This document shows, piece by piece, positions 52,501 through 56,121 of a DNA stretch of 64,000 nt (within the stretch, counting starts at the first letter, position 1; each line of letters opens with the position of its first letter). Position numbers and translations under genes: made by a program. The DNA is from Fasciolopsis buskii (lineage: Eukaryota > Platyhelminthes > Trematoda > Plagiorchiida > Fasciolidae), in the NCBI GenBank assembly GCA_008360955.1, contig LUCM01001540.1, positions 1 through 64,000 of the forward strand. Direction: 5' to 3'. The notes under the pieces are model-generated. The model saw only the letters and a list, made by a program, of their open reading frames with translations. It was not told the DNA's origin and ran no database searches.

Positions 52501-53419
52501 TCGGTTGGAGGTTTTCGACAACCGATGTTTGCGCAGTATGGCTAGGATTGGATGGAATGACCGGGTGAGTAATATTGAGGTTAGGAATCTGGTATTGGGT
52601 GCCACTTCTGAGAACAGCCTGTTTCAGCGTATGAAACGTAGTAGACTACGCTGGTTGGGTCATGTGTTGCGTATGACAAACACTCGTCTGCCATATCGTG
52701 CCTTAATTTTTGTTCCTCCTGAGGAATGGAAGAAGCCATGTGGAGGCCAACAGATGACGTGGCAACGTGGAATGAGGAGATGTATAGCGAAGTTAGGTAA
52801 AGTAGTTGCCTCACGCCTTCGTGGTTGGGGTCGGAAAGACTCGTCAGCTAGCTGGCTGGAGACACTGAAGGATGTGGCAGTGAACCGTGAACAGTGGCGA
52901 TCGTGTTGTCATTTTCTATCGAATCAGAATGATTGAAAACATGTGCGTTTGTACAGTTAGACTGTGTTTCGTGTTTTGGCTGCAGCAGCATCGTATCTTT
53001 TCCCGCCTGTGTAGGTCCACTCCCTGTTCCCGTTGGATATTCACTCTTTTTACATAATCGCCTAACTCTGGGGAACGGCAGCGTTCAGTGAGGCTTGGCT
53101 TGCTATTTAACGCTGCGCGATGATGATATAGCGCTGCAAGCCTTAAAGGCTGTTGATTATCCCCTTTCCAAAACAGATGCCTCATTTATTTAATAAGAAA
53201 CATTTTTGTGAGACCCTGGCGGAATTCTATTCGCAGAAAATGAAAGATCATGAAAATTTGCTCGGCAGTTGTCTTCTTTTGAATACACAACCAGTTATTG
53301 GCTTGTTTTGACCTTCATAGTCCAGTAATCTTTTTATATTTCAGTGGCTCGACGGTCCTTTTAAGGATTGGCATCACCCACAGGCCCTGCCATCCACTTC
53401 AGATTCCAGGCTGCTATGA
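1624..53419 (+). CDS. MAU2: MAU2 / SCC4 cohesin-loader subunit (whole gene, nine coding exons)
   Basis: MAU2 is the TPR-repeat protein that wraps the N-terminus of NIPBL/SCC2; the complex loads cohesin onto chromatin in the nucleus. The model joins 1624-2181, 9296-9391, 10301-10423, 18189-18414, 21140-21558, 24639-24821, 36905-37141, 49680-49898 and 53345-53419. This gives 2136 nt, about 711 residues, with all junctions in phase and all introns GT-AG. Conserved MAU2 stretches run in order: [141 protein letters not shown] and a leucine-rich C-terminus. The protein is about 100 residues longer than vertebrate MAU2, mainly through a Pro/Ser/Thr-rich N-terminus of about 80 residues. Orthology is strong; the N-terminal extension is less certain. 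Confidence 0.95.
2182..2949. other. MAU2 intron 1, 5' part: nothing recognised
   Basis: AT-rich intronic sequence with no coding or repeat signal that I could identify. A transposon copy begins near 2950. Confidence 0.5.
2950..6990 (+). mobile_element. Near full-length degenerate RTE-like LINE, family alpha copy A
   Basis: The parts are collinear on the + strand. A 5' leader of about 600 nt (2950-3560) is shared with the antisense copy at 41720-42290. An AP-endonuclease domain follows: CSLECMLSN and IDSVSCSEI at 3690-3800, NFISAYAPTRP at about 4060, and FCADNSFFYP with a degenerate QINLSQNDH at 4270-4410. The reverse transcriptase follows with NFVMDK at 5830, an AEDV-type YADD relic at about 5930, and ARFGLCFASSN at 6010. 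The RT C-terminus and 3' UTR run to about 6990. Numerous stops make it dead. Its length of about 4 kb is probably close to the whole element. It is the most complete template for this family here. Confidence 0.8.
7190..9050 (-). mobile_element. CR1-like LINE (family gamma) fragment: endonuclease to RT
   Basis: On the minus strand the order is endonuclease (CIKESWLNPDIADSLESID at about 8880, VGDFNLTSSLP at 8560), then a linker (TFASRLLSGKNNR, DNDKTLTRFSREDVLDHLQ at 7820-8060), then the RT N-terminal half (RPIALTCSGPKL, DPFQFAYESNKSTLD, CVFLDNSSVFDSIPWSLL at 7380-7650) and a decayed GVLQGTV-type motif near 7240. The FLDNSSVFDSI motif corresponds to the usual FxDYSSAFDS of the CR1/Rex1 group. 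Frames shift repeatedly. It is truncated within RT and lies antisense to MAU2. Confidence 0.75.
9296..9391 (+). CDS. MAU2: MAU2 exon 2
   Basis: The exon has 32 codons in phase 0, between a cacag acceptor at 9291-9295 and a GTGAGT donor at 9392. It encodes the TPR segment ending [15 protein letters not shown], where the PYWHCRLL core is nearly invariant in MAU2 proteins. Confidence 0.95.
9392..10300 (+). other. MAU2 intron 2 (909 bp)
   Basis: The shortest intron. It is T-rich throughout, with no recognised repeat. Open reading frames in it do not resemble known proteins. Confidence 0.7.
10301..10423 (+). CDS. MAU2: MAU2 exon 3
   Basis: Encodes 41 residues in phase 0 after a ttcttacag acceptor, with a GTTAGT donor at 10424. 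It contains the conserved EILAMGSEF and [14 protein letters not shown] motifs, which align with the LLGVGAEYARVVGSEYTRALFLLSKGM region of vertebrate MAU2. Confidence 0.95.
10664..10680. repeat. Short (AT)n tract
   Basis: A dinucleotide run in intron 3, about 200 bp before the Penelope-like copy starts. Confidence 0.85.
10880..12862 (+). mobile_element. Penelope-like element (PLE), degenerate, RT to GIY-YIG region
   Basis: On the + strand, 10899-11108 encodes LKGLTFNHTNTEHSKFVASIE, typical of the PLE RT N-terminus. Around 11580 lies ISLDVASLFTNIP, RT motif A, with its catalytic Asp. MASPLSGLSADATMKQFEAKAFE lies near 11785, followed by a broken YVDDTF-equivalent near 11880. LFKLFAANRYPKSFINAFVHR lies at 12160-12220, the linker IPYIQRISEAV...IAHKPIGTLRSTL at 12270-12370, and a GIY-YIG-like VYAIPCLGYDKQFVGK...STRLN at 12412-12490. 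At 12765-12862 a non-coding tail matches 22549-22639. Multiple frameshifts and stops are present. PLEs combine RT with a GIY-YIG nuclease (established). Confidence 0.8.
12863..12890. repeat. (TA)n tract between two convergent PLE copies
   Basis: A clean dinucleotide run. It joins the 3' tail of the + strand PLE to the 3'-truncated minus-strand PLE. Confidence 0.95.
12893..13300 (-). mobile_element. Second PLE fragment, antisense, ending in the GIY-YIG linker
   Basis: On the minus strand, 13188-12893 encodes MFLRDGYTRKFIRRSTNKK, then RIVLPYIKRISEVTTRLLKLHGIEVAYKPTRTLRKSLLKTK, a clear match to the PLE RT/GIY-YIG linker also seen in the + copy (IPYIQRISEAV, IAHKPIGTLRSTL). It ends at the (TA)n tract before the nuclease domain is complete. 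The 5' boundary is uncertain; weaker resemblance may extend to about 13320. Confidence 0.72.
13320..14155. other. Unassigned intron 3 sequence
   Basis: The longest antisense open frame (13605-13958) has no family I can name. It may be an upstream part of the antisense PLE, but no diagnostic motif is visible. Confidence 0.35.
14160..14426 (-). mobile_element. Internally deleted LINE (family beta) remnant
   Basis: It matches 60-287 and 850-876 of the first LINE copy almost base for base, but the roughly 565 nt of RT C-terminal coding between them are missing. The joined product has a perfect 12-bp inverted repeat (14375-14386 and 14412-14423) around a 25-nt loop. The C-terminal codons (QNRTQWCKCCMACL, stop) and the 3' UTR are retained. 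Confidence 0.75.
14427..15408. other. Unassigned intron 3 sequence
   Basis: AT-rich; no repeat or coding signal recognised. Confidence 0.4.
15409..15456 (+). repeat. Solo copy of an inverted-repeat arm
   Basis: About 48 bp beginning TAGTGATGTAATGGTA. It is nearly identical (about four mismatches) to the reverse complement of 30683-30730. It continues into an imperfect palindrome around GTTCGCGAAC at 15450-15459. Confidence 0.6.
15690..15850 (-). repeat. SINE body fragment lacking the tRNA-like head
   Basis: On the minus strand it resembles the body of the SINE at 22656-22893: a GGCAACTCGATGTCGCC-type block followed by CCGGGCTCGTTGCCGCACC and a GTGG-flanked downstream block. There is no A or B box. 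It is followed on the + strand by a short (CTA/CTG)n stretch at 15855-15876. Confidence 0.45.
15880..18188. other. MAU2 intron 3, 3' part: unassigned
   Basis: No recognised repeat. Open frames on both strands near 16850-17150 overlap each other and match no family I know. The polypyrimidine tract and acceptor of exon 4 lie at 18160-18188. Confidence 0.4.
18189..18414 (+). CDS. MAU2: MAU2 exon 4
   Basis: Follows a tgtctgtag acceptor and starts LLLASRQLVEV, continuing the LLSKCM helix of exon 3. It contains [23 protein letters not shown] and ILKQLHQSIQQ, which align with KESLRVFFLVLQVTHYLDAGQ and CLKQLQQCIQT of vertebrates. It ends one base into a codon at 18414 (donor GTGCGT), and the codon is completed by exon 5 as Val. 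Confidence 0.94.
18415..21139 (+). other. MAU2 intron 4 (2725 bp)
   Basis: No transposon recognised. It contains a (TG)n microsatellite at 19517-19539. The other open frames are short and unassigned. Confidence 0.6.
19517..19539. repeat. (TG)n microsatellite
   Basis: About 11 TG units in intron 4. Confidence 0.95.
21140..21558 (+). CDS. MAU2: MAU2 exon 5
   Basis: The largest internal exon, 419 nt. The first two bases complete the split Val codon after the attttccag acceptor. It carries the best-conserved MAU2 block: [62 protein letters not shown] and YALR. The donor GTGAGT starts at 21559 in phase 0. Confidence 0.96.
21559..22184. other. MAU2 intron 5, 5' part
   Basis: Unassigned apart from a short AAC/AAT-type simple repeat at 21888-21906. 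Confidence 0.5.
22185..22505 (+). repeat. Hammerhead-bearing interspersed repeat, copy 1 (segment order A then B)
   Basis: Segment A (22200-22320) and segment B (22385-22505) both recur at 59620-59860, but there in the order B then A. Segment A also recurs at 54382-54538. Segment A holds the hammerhead motif annotated separately. The order change suggests the repeat exists as tandem units, with this copy spanning the junction between two units. The repeat is followed directly by a (TA)n tract. Confidence 0.7.
22235..22289 (+). ncRNA. Type I hammerhead ribozyme, all core positions intact
   Basis: The motif reads in order as follows. Outer stem I is CGGG (22235-22238) with CCCG (22286-22289). 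Inner stem I is GCATAC (22242-22247) with GTGTGC (22279-22284), 6 bp including one G-U pair. The core is CTGACGA (22248-22254). Stem II is GCG/CGC (22255-22257, 22266-22268) with an 8-nt loop. GAAA lies at 22269-22272. Stem III comes from the self-complementary ACCGGT (22272-22277). The predicted cleavage site is after GTC at 22278. All conserved core bases of the hammerhead fold are present. The very short palindromic stem III is typical of hammerheads in Penelope-like and SINE-like retroelements, where dimers are thought to be the active form (established). Activity was not tested. Confidence 0.85.
22506..22548. repeat. (TA)n tract
   Basis: A 43-nt run separating the hammerhead repeat from the PLE-like terminal segment. 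Confidence 0.95.
22549..22639 (+). repeat. PLE-type terminal non-coding segment
   Basis: It matches the 3' non-coding tail of the PLE at 12765-12862: both have TTTGACA, GTCCTAG, GGATC, AAACG and AGTGTACGC in the same order, and both end at a (TA)n tract. The block GAGTCCTAGTTTGGATCGAA resembles a decayed hammerhead (GAAACGTC follows), but the CTGANGA box is interrupted. Confidence 0.6.
22640..22655. repeat. Short (TA)n tract
   Basis: Shared boundary between the PLE-like segment and the SINE tail. Confidence 0.9.
22656..22893 (-). mobile_element. tRNA-derived SINE with pol III A and B boxes
   Basis: On the minus strand, an A box TGGCCAAATGGATTAGG (complement of 22857-22873) is followed about 23 nt later by a perfect B box GGTTCGAATCC (complement of 22823-22833). 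These are the internal RNA polymerase III promoter of tRNA-derived SINEs. A tRNA-unrelated body of about 160 nt follows and ends at the (TA)n tract at 22640-22655. Related copies lie at 30815-31045 and 15690-15850. Confidence 0.72.
22894..23419. other. Unassigned intron 5 sequence
   Basis: Nothing recognised. Confidence 0.4.
23420..24050 (+). mobile_element. LINE 3' fragment (family delta): RT C-terminal domain
   Basis: The + strand frames carry AEFVCLGSCITANGVVEEDI, a LYGATMLTVV-like stretch, LLRVKNIRRLVVFEGR, WFDHLTRKLAQHMP and GRPKLPG. These correspond to the thumb and C-terminal region of non-LTR RT (FTYLGSC, YRAT..LTVV, LLRVKDIRRL, WLGHVLRM, VGASRLPGW). Several stops. It differs enough from alpha and beta to be a separate subfamily. 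Confidence 0.6.
24051..24638. other. MAU2 intron 5, 3' part
   Basis: No feature recognised; it ends with a clear polypyrimidine tract and the gatttcag acceptor. Confidence 0.5.
24639..24821 (+). CDS. MAU2: MAU2 exon 6
   Basis: Encodes 61 residues in phase 0, bounded by gatttcag and GTAAGC. The first part has an insertion rich in Pro, Gly and Ala, absent from vertebrate MAU2, where the fluke protein reads RLIAGPRIGLTELPGG. The second part, LICLNLALVHIRKGHTTECE, aligns with VTNLASVYIREGNRHQE, a TPR helix pair. Confidence 0.93.
25294..26200 (-). mobile_element. 5'-truncated LINE, family alpha copy B
   Basis: Minus-strand codons 26123-25653 give an almost uninterrupted RT C-terminus: NTRISKARAAQAGLNHLW, LLYGCETLNIRVGDVRRLEV, RVSNVEVRDLVL, RRRWLGHVLRM, TRLPYRALFGVPPKEWKKP. 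A 3' UTR follows and ends in a (GAT)n-type tail, seen on the + strand as CATCATCATCG repeats at 25294-25316. It is 5'-truncated just after the SKCKVL motif near 26195. No target-site duplication is obvious. Confidence 0.82.
26230..26480 (+). repeat. Dispersed repeat, copy 1
   Basis: It shares scattered blocks (CGTGTAGG, TTTAGACTACC, GGATCCACGAGATC, and farther on AACAACCGGAACCAGAGCA) with 32700-32830 and 44985-45215. No coding capacity. Class unknown. Confidence 0.35.
26864..28325 (-). mobile_element. 5'-truncated LINE, family alpha copy C
   Basis: On the minus strand it begins at the RT fingers (ERQTGFRPGRGLIDLI, 28071-28260). It continues through a degenerate YADD (DSDYADDFICLFQSAEHAQ, about 27830) and RT C-terminal motifs (CETWSLRVEDVRPVEVF, GWDPKDRSNSWLETLMDIATNRERWRS), then the 3' UTR and a degenerate (GAT)n tail at 26864-26885. 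More diverged than copy B. It lies in the same orientation about 0.7 kb from B. Confidence 0.78.
28326..30346. other. Unassigned intron 6 sequence
   Basis: No recognised coding, repeat or RNA feature. Short open frames on either strand show no family motifs. Confidence 0.4.
30347..30722. mobile_element. Inverted-repeat element, possibly a MITE
   Basis: A 38-bp arm at 30347-30384 is an imperfect reverse complement (about 10 mismatches) of 30685-30722, enclosing about 300 bp without coding potential. The right arm is nearly identical to a solo sequence at 15409-15456, so the arm is itself repetitive. No target-site duplication was clear. Confidence 0.4.
30815..31045 (+). mobile_element. tRNA-derived SINE, diverged copy
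   Basis: Collinear with the minus-strand SINE at 22656-22893: a degraded A box (GTAGCCAAGTAAACTAAG), a degraded B box (GAGGTCCGGATCCGAGATCT, against GAGGTTCGAATCCCAGATCT), then the body blocks GTGGTAGATAGTAACTTGCT, CCCGGCTCGTTATCACA and GAGCCCTAGTGG. The promoter boxes are too mutated to be functional. Confidence 0.6.
31046..31555. other. Unassigned intron 6 sequence
   Basis: Nothing recognised. Confidence 0.4.
31560..32245 (+). mobile_element. LINE RT fragment (family beta), fingers to palm
   Basis: The + strand frames give DKIFTLRQVLEHEQTFRLP, ALDFIDRAVL, LISLSQSLYANTRRRV, SIVRHGCSPSNLSFQFC, NEMFMEVVLSLS, HADIVALLSEDPGNLQVFLDRLNDS and LLLQD. These match in order the RT motifs IFTLRQVLEH, FDSIDR, GVRQGCPLSPFLFNF, YADDI and CKMLLQDW. 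The YADD catalytic box is mutated to HADI. Both ends are truncated. Confidence 0.7.
32246..36904. other. MAU2 intron 6, 3' part: mostly unassigned
   Basis: A weak copy of the dispersed repeat lies at 32700-32830. An open frame at 35009-35242 begins near a polypyrimidine-AG but resembles no family I know. The rest is AT-rich with no recognised feature, ending at the acceptor of exon 7. Confidence 0.4.
36905..37141 (+). CDS. MAU2: MAU2 exon 7
   Basis: 79 codons in phase 0, after a ggcag acceptor at 36900-36904. The motif [22 protein letters not shown] aligns with CLRAAAFYVRGLFSFFQGRYNE, and AHLRETVRLGKEEELHRLSA with RFLRETLKMSNAEDLNRLTA. The donor is taken as GTAAGT at 37142; an earlier GTAACA at 37132 would break the frame with exon 8. 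Confidence 0.94.
37142..38149. other. MAU2 intron 7, 5' part: unassigned
   Basis: T-rich sequence without a recognised feature. Confidence 0.45.
38150..39066 (-). mobile_element. CR1-like LINE (family gamma) 3' fragment
   Basis: The minus strand reads MLSSNMDRNRSTTSVSLSPDLEHI, then NHVTFNASKTSFLSVSLKNC and LESAALLGLFVTSSLT, typical of the palm/thumb region of CR1/Rex1 RT, preceded by a degenerate YADD (FADA near 38925). The C-terminus is represented by LLNCGIHLPIFVFPSTYNFFAFTSK at 38160-38260, corresponding to a KLWNSLPSSVFPSSYNLQSF motif. Frameshifted and inactive. Its upper edge abuts the alpha LINE. Confidence 0.68.
39067..42290 (-). mobile_element. LINE family alpha copy D, 3'-truncated, with 5' leader
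   Basis: On the minus strand the order is a 5' leader (42290-41720, collinear with 2950-3560), then endonuclease (LHLGSFNVRTLMHAVQQACL, SLLIDVCCVSETRIQDS, VVVAGDFNVQFGKL, LLQFCADNHLFLSSTNF, NLSQIDHTVGAVLSRIV at 41700-40900), then RT (QQAGFRPGRGCIDQIFSLRQI at 39940, MDEVMENALGGLRDV, LNYADDAVCLFES with an intact YADD at about 39500, ARFGMCFAPSKCKVLLQDW, VYCAAVHSVLLCGC). Homology stops in RCLRR near 39067, and the frame runs on into the CR1-like fragment. GDFN and SQIDH are APE-type endonuclease motifs. Confidence 0.82.
42291..44984. other. Unassigned intron 7 sequence
   Basis: The longest open frames (42722-43045 and 44143-44490, both +) show no family motif. The 44143 frame of 115 codons is the largest unexplained one in the introns. 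Nothing else recognised. Confidence 0.35.
44985..45215 (+). repeat. Dispersed repeat, copy 3
   Basis: Shares short blocks (AGGACGATTTAGATTACC, CACGAGATCTCCC, AGTAGCAACCAAAATCAGAA) with 26230-26480. Weak similarity, unknown class. Confidence 0.3.
45405..45430. repeat. Merlin terminal inverted repeat, left
   Basis: Matches 46209-46234 in reverse complement at 25 of 26 positions. Confidence 0.85.
45492..46192 (-). pseudogene. Broken Merlin transposase
   Basis: Three frames are needed. 46192-45893 holds the N-terminal part with TLVHDRETAIRFFAKP. About 45910-45735 holds the catalytic-core piece MLDSVGGICRETKEAFMYAV, PDRTAATLI and GSIIISE, whose acidic residue after SIIIS fits a DDE-type Glu/Asp position. 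About 45735-45600 holds the diagnostic VNHTENFVDPTTGAHTQTM, then ESLW. The C-terminal GGYLCEFVWRRN at 45570-45600 corresponds to the SYLAEFMWRRR motif. The family is normally about 250-300 residues; this remnant covers most of it but cannot be translated as one protein. Confidence 0.8.
46209..46234. repeat. Merlin terminal inverted repeat, right
   Basis: Partner of 45405-45430. A direct repeat of its core lies 41 bp inward at 46166-46179. Confidence 0.85.
46243..48619. other. Unassigned intron 7 sequence
   Basis: Open frames on both strands at 46520-46960 overlap and match nothing I know. No repeat recognised. Confidence 0.35.
48620..48960 (+). mobile_element. LINE endonuclease fragment
   Basis: The + strand gives MRVDVCCSPETRVQDPTTVV, then LGDVAASAFRHGGVRVA and MDWIPVNCRTRPIPFKS. 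This aligns with the alpha endonuclease start IDVCCVSETRIQDS and the LDWIPVNS block seen in copy A near 3960. Truncated on both sides. Confidence 0.6.
48961..49679. other. MAU2 intron 7, 3' end
   Basis: Unassigned, ending in a T-rich tract and the cgcttccag acceptor of exon 8. Confidence 0.5.
49680..49898 (+). CDS. MAU2: MAU2 exon 8
   Basis: 73 codons in phase 0 between a cttccag acceptor and a GTGCGC donor at 49899. [24 protein letters not shown] aligns with [46 protein letters not shown] aligns with FSQQLLQDHIEACSLPEHNLIT. Confidence 0.95.
49899..51772. other. MAU2 intron 8, 5' part: unassigned
   Basis: No recognised feature until the LINE insertion at 51786. Confidence 0.5.
51773..51785 (+). 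repeat. Target-site duplication, 5' copy
   Basis: TATAGCGCTGCAA, identical to 53127-53139 on the far side of the LINE. Confidence 0.88.
51786..53126 (+). mobile_element. Young 5'-truncated LINE, family alpha copy E
   Basis: 1341 bp bounded by a perfect 13-bp target-site duplication. The RT starts at LDLKDAFDSVDRPAL and continues through GVRQGCPISPLLFNFIMDEV, LDHADDVVCLFES (YADD changed to HADD) and ARFGMCFAPSKCKVL. One TAA stop follows at 52215-52217, and one single-base deletion near 52412 precedes the second open stretch 52415-52936: LKGRVYCAAVGSVLLYGCETW, RVSNIEVRNLVLG, RLRWLGHVLRMTNTRLPYRAL, EEWKKPCGGQQMTWQRGMRR, SRLRGWGRKDSSASWLETLKD. The 3' UTR ends in GATGATGA. This is the best-preserved family member here and was inserted 218 bp before the last MAU2 exon, in sense orientation. 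Confidence 0.92.
53127..53139 (+). repeat. Target-site duplication, 3' copy
   Basis: Identical 13-mer to 51773-51785, directly after the LINE tail. Confidence 0.88.
53345..53419 (+). CDS. MAU2: MAU2 exon 9 (last) and stop codon
   Basis: Starts WLDGPFKDWHH after a tatatttcag acceptor and ends SDSRLL and TGA at 53417-53419. It aligns with the vertebrate C-terminus WTDGPPPVQ...LASLL. In-phase joining to exon 8 (PEHRLIE then WLDGP) confirms the junction. Confidence 0.94.
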   Translation, partial: WLDGPFKDWHHPQALPSTSDSRLL

Positions 53420-54099
53420 TTGAAATCTCGTCATACAACTCAATCCAATAACTCATCCGACTGTGGTTCTGGAAGCTACCTATCCCTAAATGCACCAACT
53501 GACGCTGTATATTTTTCTCCTATCTTGTATACGAAAACAATTGCACATACTTGTCAACATTCAGCACACATGACTGTTATCACCTCGATCATTTTATTGT
53601 TTTCCCGATCTGCCACATACCTCCACTTGCTTCAGCAAAGTGTTGCTCATCCGAACTTTTCCATCTCTCTATTCACGAACATTTATATATACGTACTAAT
53701 TTGCCCTCCGTTATATAAACTCCTGTACTTTTTCCTTTCACTTTCTGCATCGTGGGTCCATTGTTTAAAATCTTTTGTATTACCACTCCCGTGAAATGAA
53801 TCAAGAAAATTTCACTTCAGCTGTTTAGGTGTAACTTACTCATCATAGAAGAAGCGTGACTCACCTTCCGGTTGGAACTCAGTGTCTTGAATGCATCCGG
53901 AAAAGTAGGTGGCATCCATTCTTTTGTAGGTGAGATGCTTCACTGTGCTCGCGGATTTGTCATGGTTTATTATGACGGATGTCGTGCATGAAGAAAGGGA
54001 ATCTTCGTCGAGGACTGCAGCTATTCACCTAGGGTTGGTTATTTAGTGGATGAGCACACACTGACATTGGTGGTGAGTAATTCTCATATTGCTAATAAA
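53420..54099 (+). terminator. MAU2: Candidate MAU2 3' UTR with AATAAA at 54094-54099
   Basis: The first AATAAA hexamer I noticed after the stop lies 675 nt downstream. No closer canonical signal was seen, so the true end may use a variant hexamer. Confidence 0.3.
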
Positions 54100-54362
54100 C
54101 TCTTCACCTTCCATCTGATCTACCTAGAATGATACTATTGCCATTACTACATAACAAAAATCGACCCGTGGCACTATCAGGGCTGGCGGACGCTCACAGC
54201 TGTTTTGTCCGTAGATCACTAAGAAAATTGTCATTTGGTCATCATTGCAGTTCATTGCCCAGTTGCTTCTACGTGAATCATATCTCGGTGGGAAATGCTA
54301 ATTTCCATTCCCTTGTTTGTTTGTTTGTGGTTGGTTGTTTCGACTGCCGCCAGCGGCTTGGG

Positions 54363-54381
54363 TATATATATATATATATAT
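54363..54381. repeat. (TA)n tract
   Basis: Immediately 5' of hammerhead repeat copy 2. Confidence 0.95.
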
Positions 54382-54536
54382 TCAATTCTGGTGAGACACC
54401 AATTCGGAGTGTGCAAGTATGTGGGTGTTTGGACAAGAGAGCATCGGGTACGCATACCTGACGAGCGACAATAACCGCGAGACCGGTCGTGTGCTCCCGG
54501 GCTAATTTTGTTTACGCATCCAGATACTACTTCCTG

Positions 54537-54538
<2 letters not shown>
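54382..54538 (+). repeat. Hammerhead-bearing repeat, copy 2 (segment A only)
   Basis: Begins TTCAATTCTGGTGAGACACC (the end of segment B in copy 3), continues with segment A, and is flanked on both sides by (TA)n tracts. It is highly similar to copy 1 across segment A. Confidence 0.75.
54445..54499 (+). ncRNA. Hammerhead ribozyme, one core mutation
   Basis: Same architecture as 22235-22289, with stem I GCATAC/GTGTGC, CTGACGA core, stem II GCG/CGC, stem III ACCGGT. The GAAA box reads GAGA because 54481 is G. This changes a conserved core adenine and is expected to abolish or strongly reduce cleavage. Confidence 0.8.

Positions 54539-54583
<45 letters not shown>
54539..54583. repeat. (TA)n tract
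   Basis: Immediately 3' of hammerhead repeat copy 2. Confidence 0.95.
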
Positions 54584-54587
<4 letters not shown>

Positions 54588-55968
54588 AATAGATGGTTAG
54601 TTCAGTGGTAGCTTTGTGTTCGGACAGGTGATCATAAACTCAGAATCATGTTTAGGCTATCTTTTCCGTTTGACCGTTAGTTGAACAACGGTCTTTAGCA
54701 AACCCTTTTTGCAGGTCAGATTAAGGTGTGCTGGCGACGCACTAGTGCTCTGTTGGCGTTTGTTGTGACCTTCCAATTTATTCAGCTTCTACTTAATGTA
54801 CTTAGTGGCTTCTGGTCGATGAACGTCCAACTGTTACAGTGCGGGACAGTTTTAGTGCTAATTGGTCGCAATCTTAGTTCTACCCATTGCTTGTGGGTGA
54901 ATGTGAATTTTGTTGGATCCAGCCTACCGGTCATTAGCAATTCGATATTCTTTTTGTCACGTGAACATACCGCGTCTTCCCGGAGTTAAGATCTACCCCA
55001 GTATGACTTTTAGAAATTCTCTTATACGTATTAATCGTTCAGTAGGTCTGCATCGTGGACTGCCGGCTAGAGTGAGGCAAAAATTCATTTTAAGAAACCT
55101 CAAACTCCGGTGCCTCAGCGCAATTGGCATCCCTTCGTTCTACTGATATTTCCATATAATTTTTGACTACTTGGTTCCACTCGTCAGATCGGCTAGCGAC
55201 GATTCTATGACCAAATGGATGCTTCGTTAGTTCTGGGATCCGACCCATTTTTCTCTTACGGCTTCCGTAGCCTAAGATTATGCTGCCGAATTTTTAATAA
55301 TATGTAATGCAAGAAGAGCATTTAGGTTGCCTGTTGCAATGTAAAGATGCTGTTTTGTCCGTTTAGGTATGTTCAGATAATCCGTTAAATGCGTTGATGA
55401 AATCATCAAGCTGACAAGTCATCCTGTAGAATAGAAACGAAGCGCGACAGCCCCGTTGTCCCGTTCAGGTCAGGATATTGTGTGACTGAAATAAATCCCC
55501 GATCAAAATGAGCTGTTTTAAAACTCCATGGCAATTGTTCATCACCAGCTGTGGCGCAGATTCGTTCCACAATCGACTGTGACGTGGTTTACTTGAGTGC
55601 CGATTGATTGAGTTTAAAGTCCACATGGGGCCAATGCGTGGAATAGATGTACTTTGTGCTACAAATCTGGATAACGGTCTCATTTGAACCATTGGTGGTT
55701 TGTCGAAATCTTCTCATCCTTCAGGCAAGAAGGACAGAAGTATGGGGTGATTATCGAGTACGCAAAACTGATGAGCCACAGTAACAGGGAGTTTAGTCCT
55801 TCCATGCCTATGCGAAAAATACGAGTCGTGACTCATTGAAAAGCTTCAAATGTGGTGGTGAGGGTAAACCTGCTATGCTAATCAACTAGAGCGGATACGT
55901 AGAATTAATGTAACCATTTAACGTAGTTACTTACGGCCGACGGCTAACTGGACCCCGTTTGTTCTCAG
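54584..55968. other. Unassigned intergenic sequence
   Basis: No recognised repeat or coding signal. A GGTTAGTTCAGTGGTAG stretch at about 54595 looks like a tRNA D-arm, but no B box follows. Confidence 0.4.
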
Positions 55969-56121
55969 CTGAACTTTACTAGCGCTCTAGCTGTTTGGAC
56001 GGTTGCTCGTGATACTCAGTTTCACATACTCGATATCTTATTTTATCCACGTCGTTTGCCGCATGTTCCCCCCATGCGTCGCATTTGGAGCTCTGAAGAT
56101 TTTTCACTGTCGTCCAAAGTT
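55969..56121 (+). CDS. Orphan exon-like segment of unknown gene
   Basis: A T-rich tract ending gttctcag at 55961-55968 is followed by a 153-nt open stretch in one frame and a GTAAGT donor at 56122. The 51 codons begin LNFTSALAVWTVARDTQF and continue through HILDILFYPRRLPHVPP to RRIWSSEDFSLSSKV. Composition looks protein-like and it differs from all transposons here. It could be an internal exon of a + strand neighbour of MAU2. I do not recognise the family, and no flanking exon could be found. Confidence 0.4.

Noticed and set aside
54590..54650. A tRNA-like D-arm and A box (GGTTAGTTCAGTGGTAG)
   Set aside because: No matching acceptor stem or B box follows, so it is not called a tRNA or SINE.
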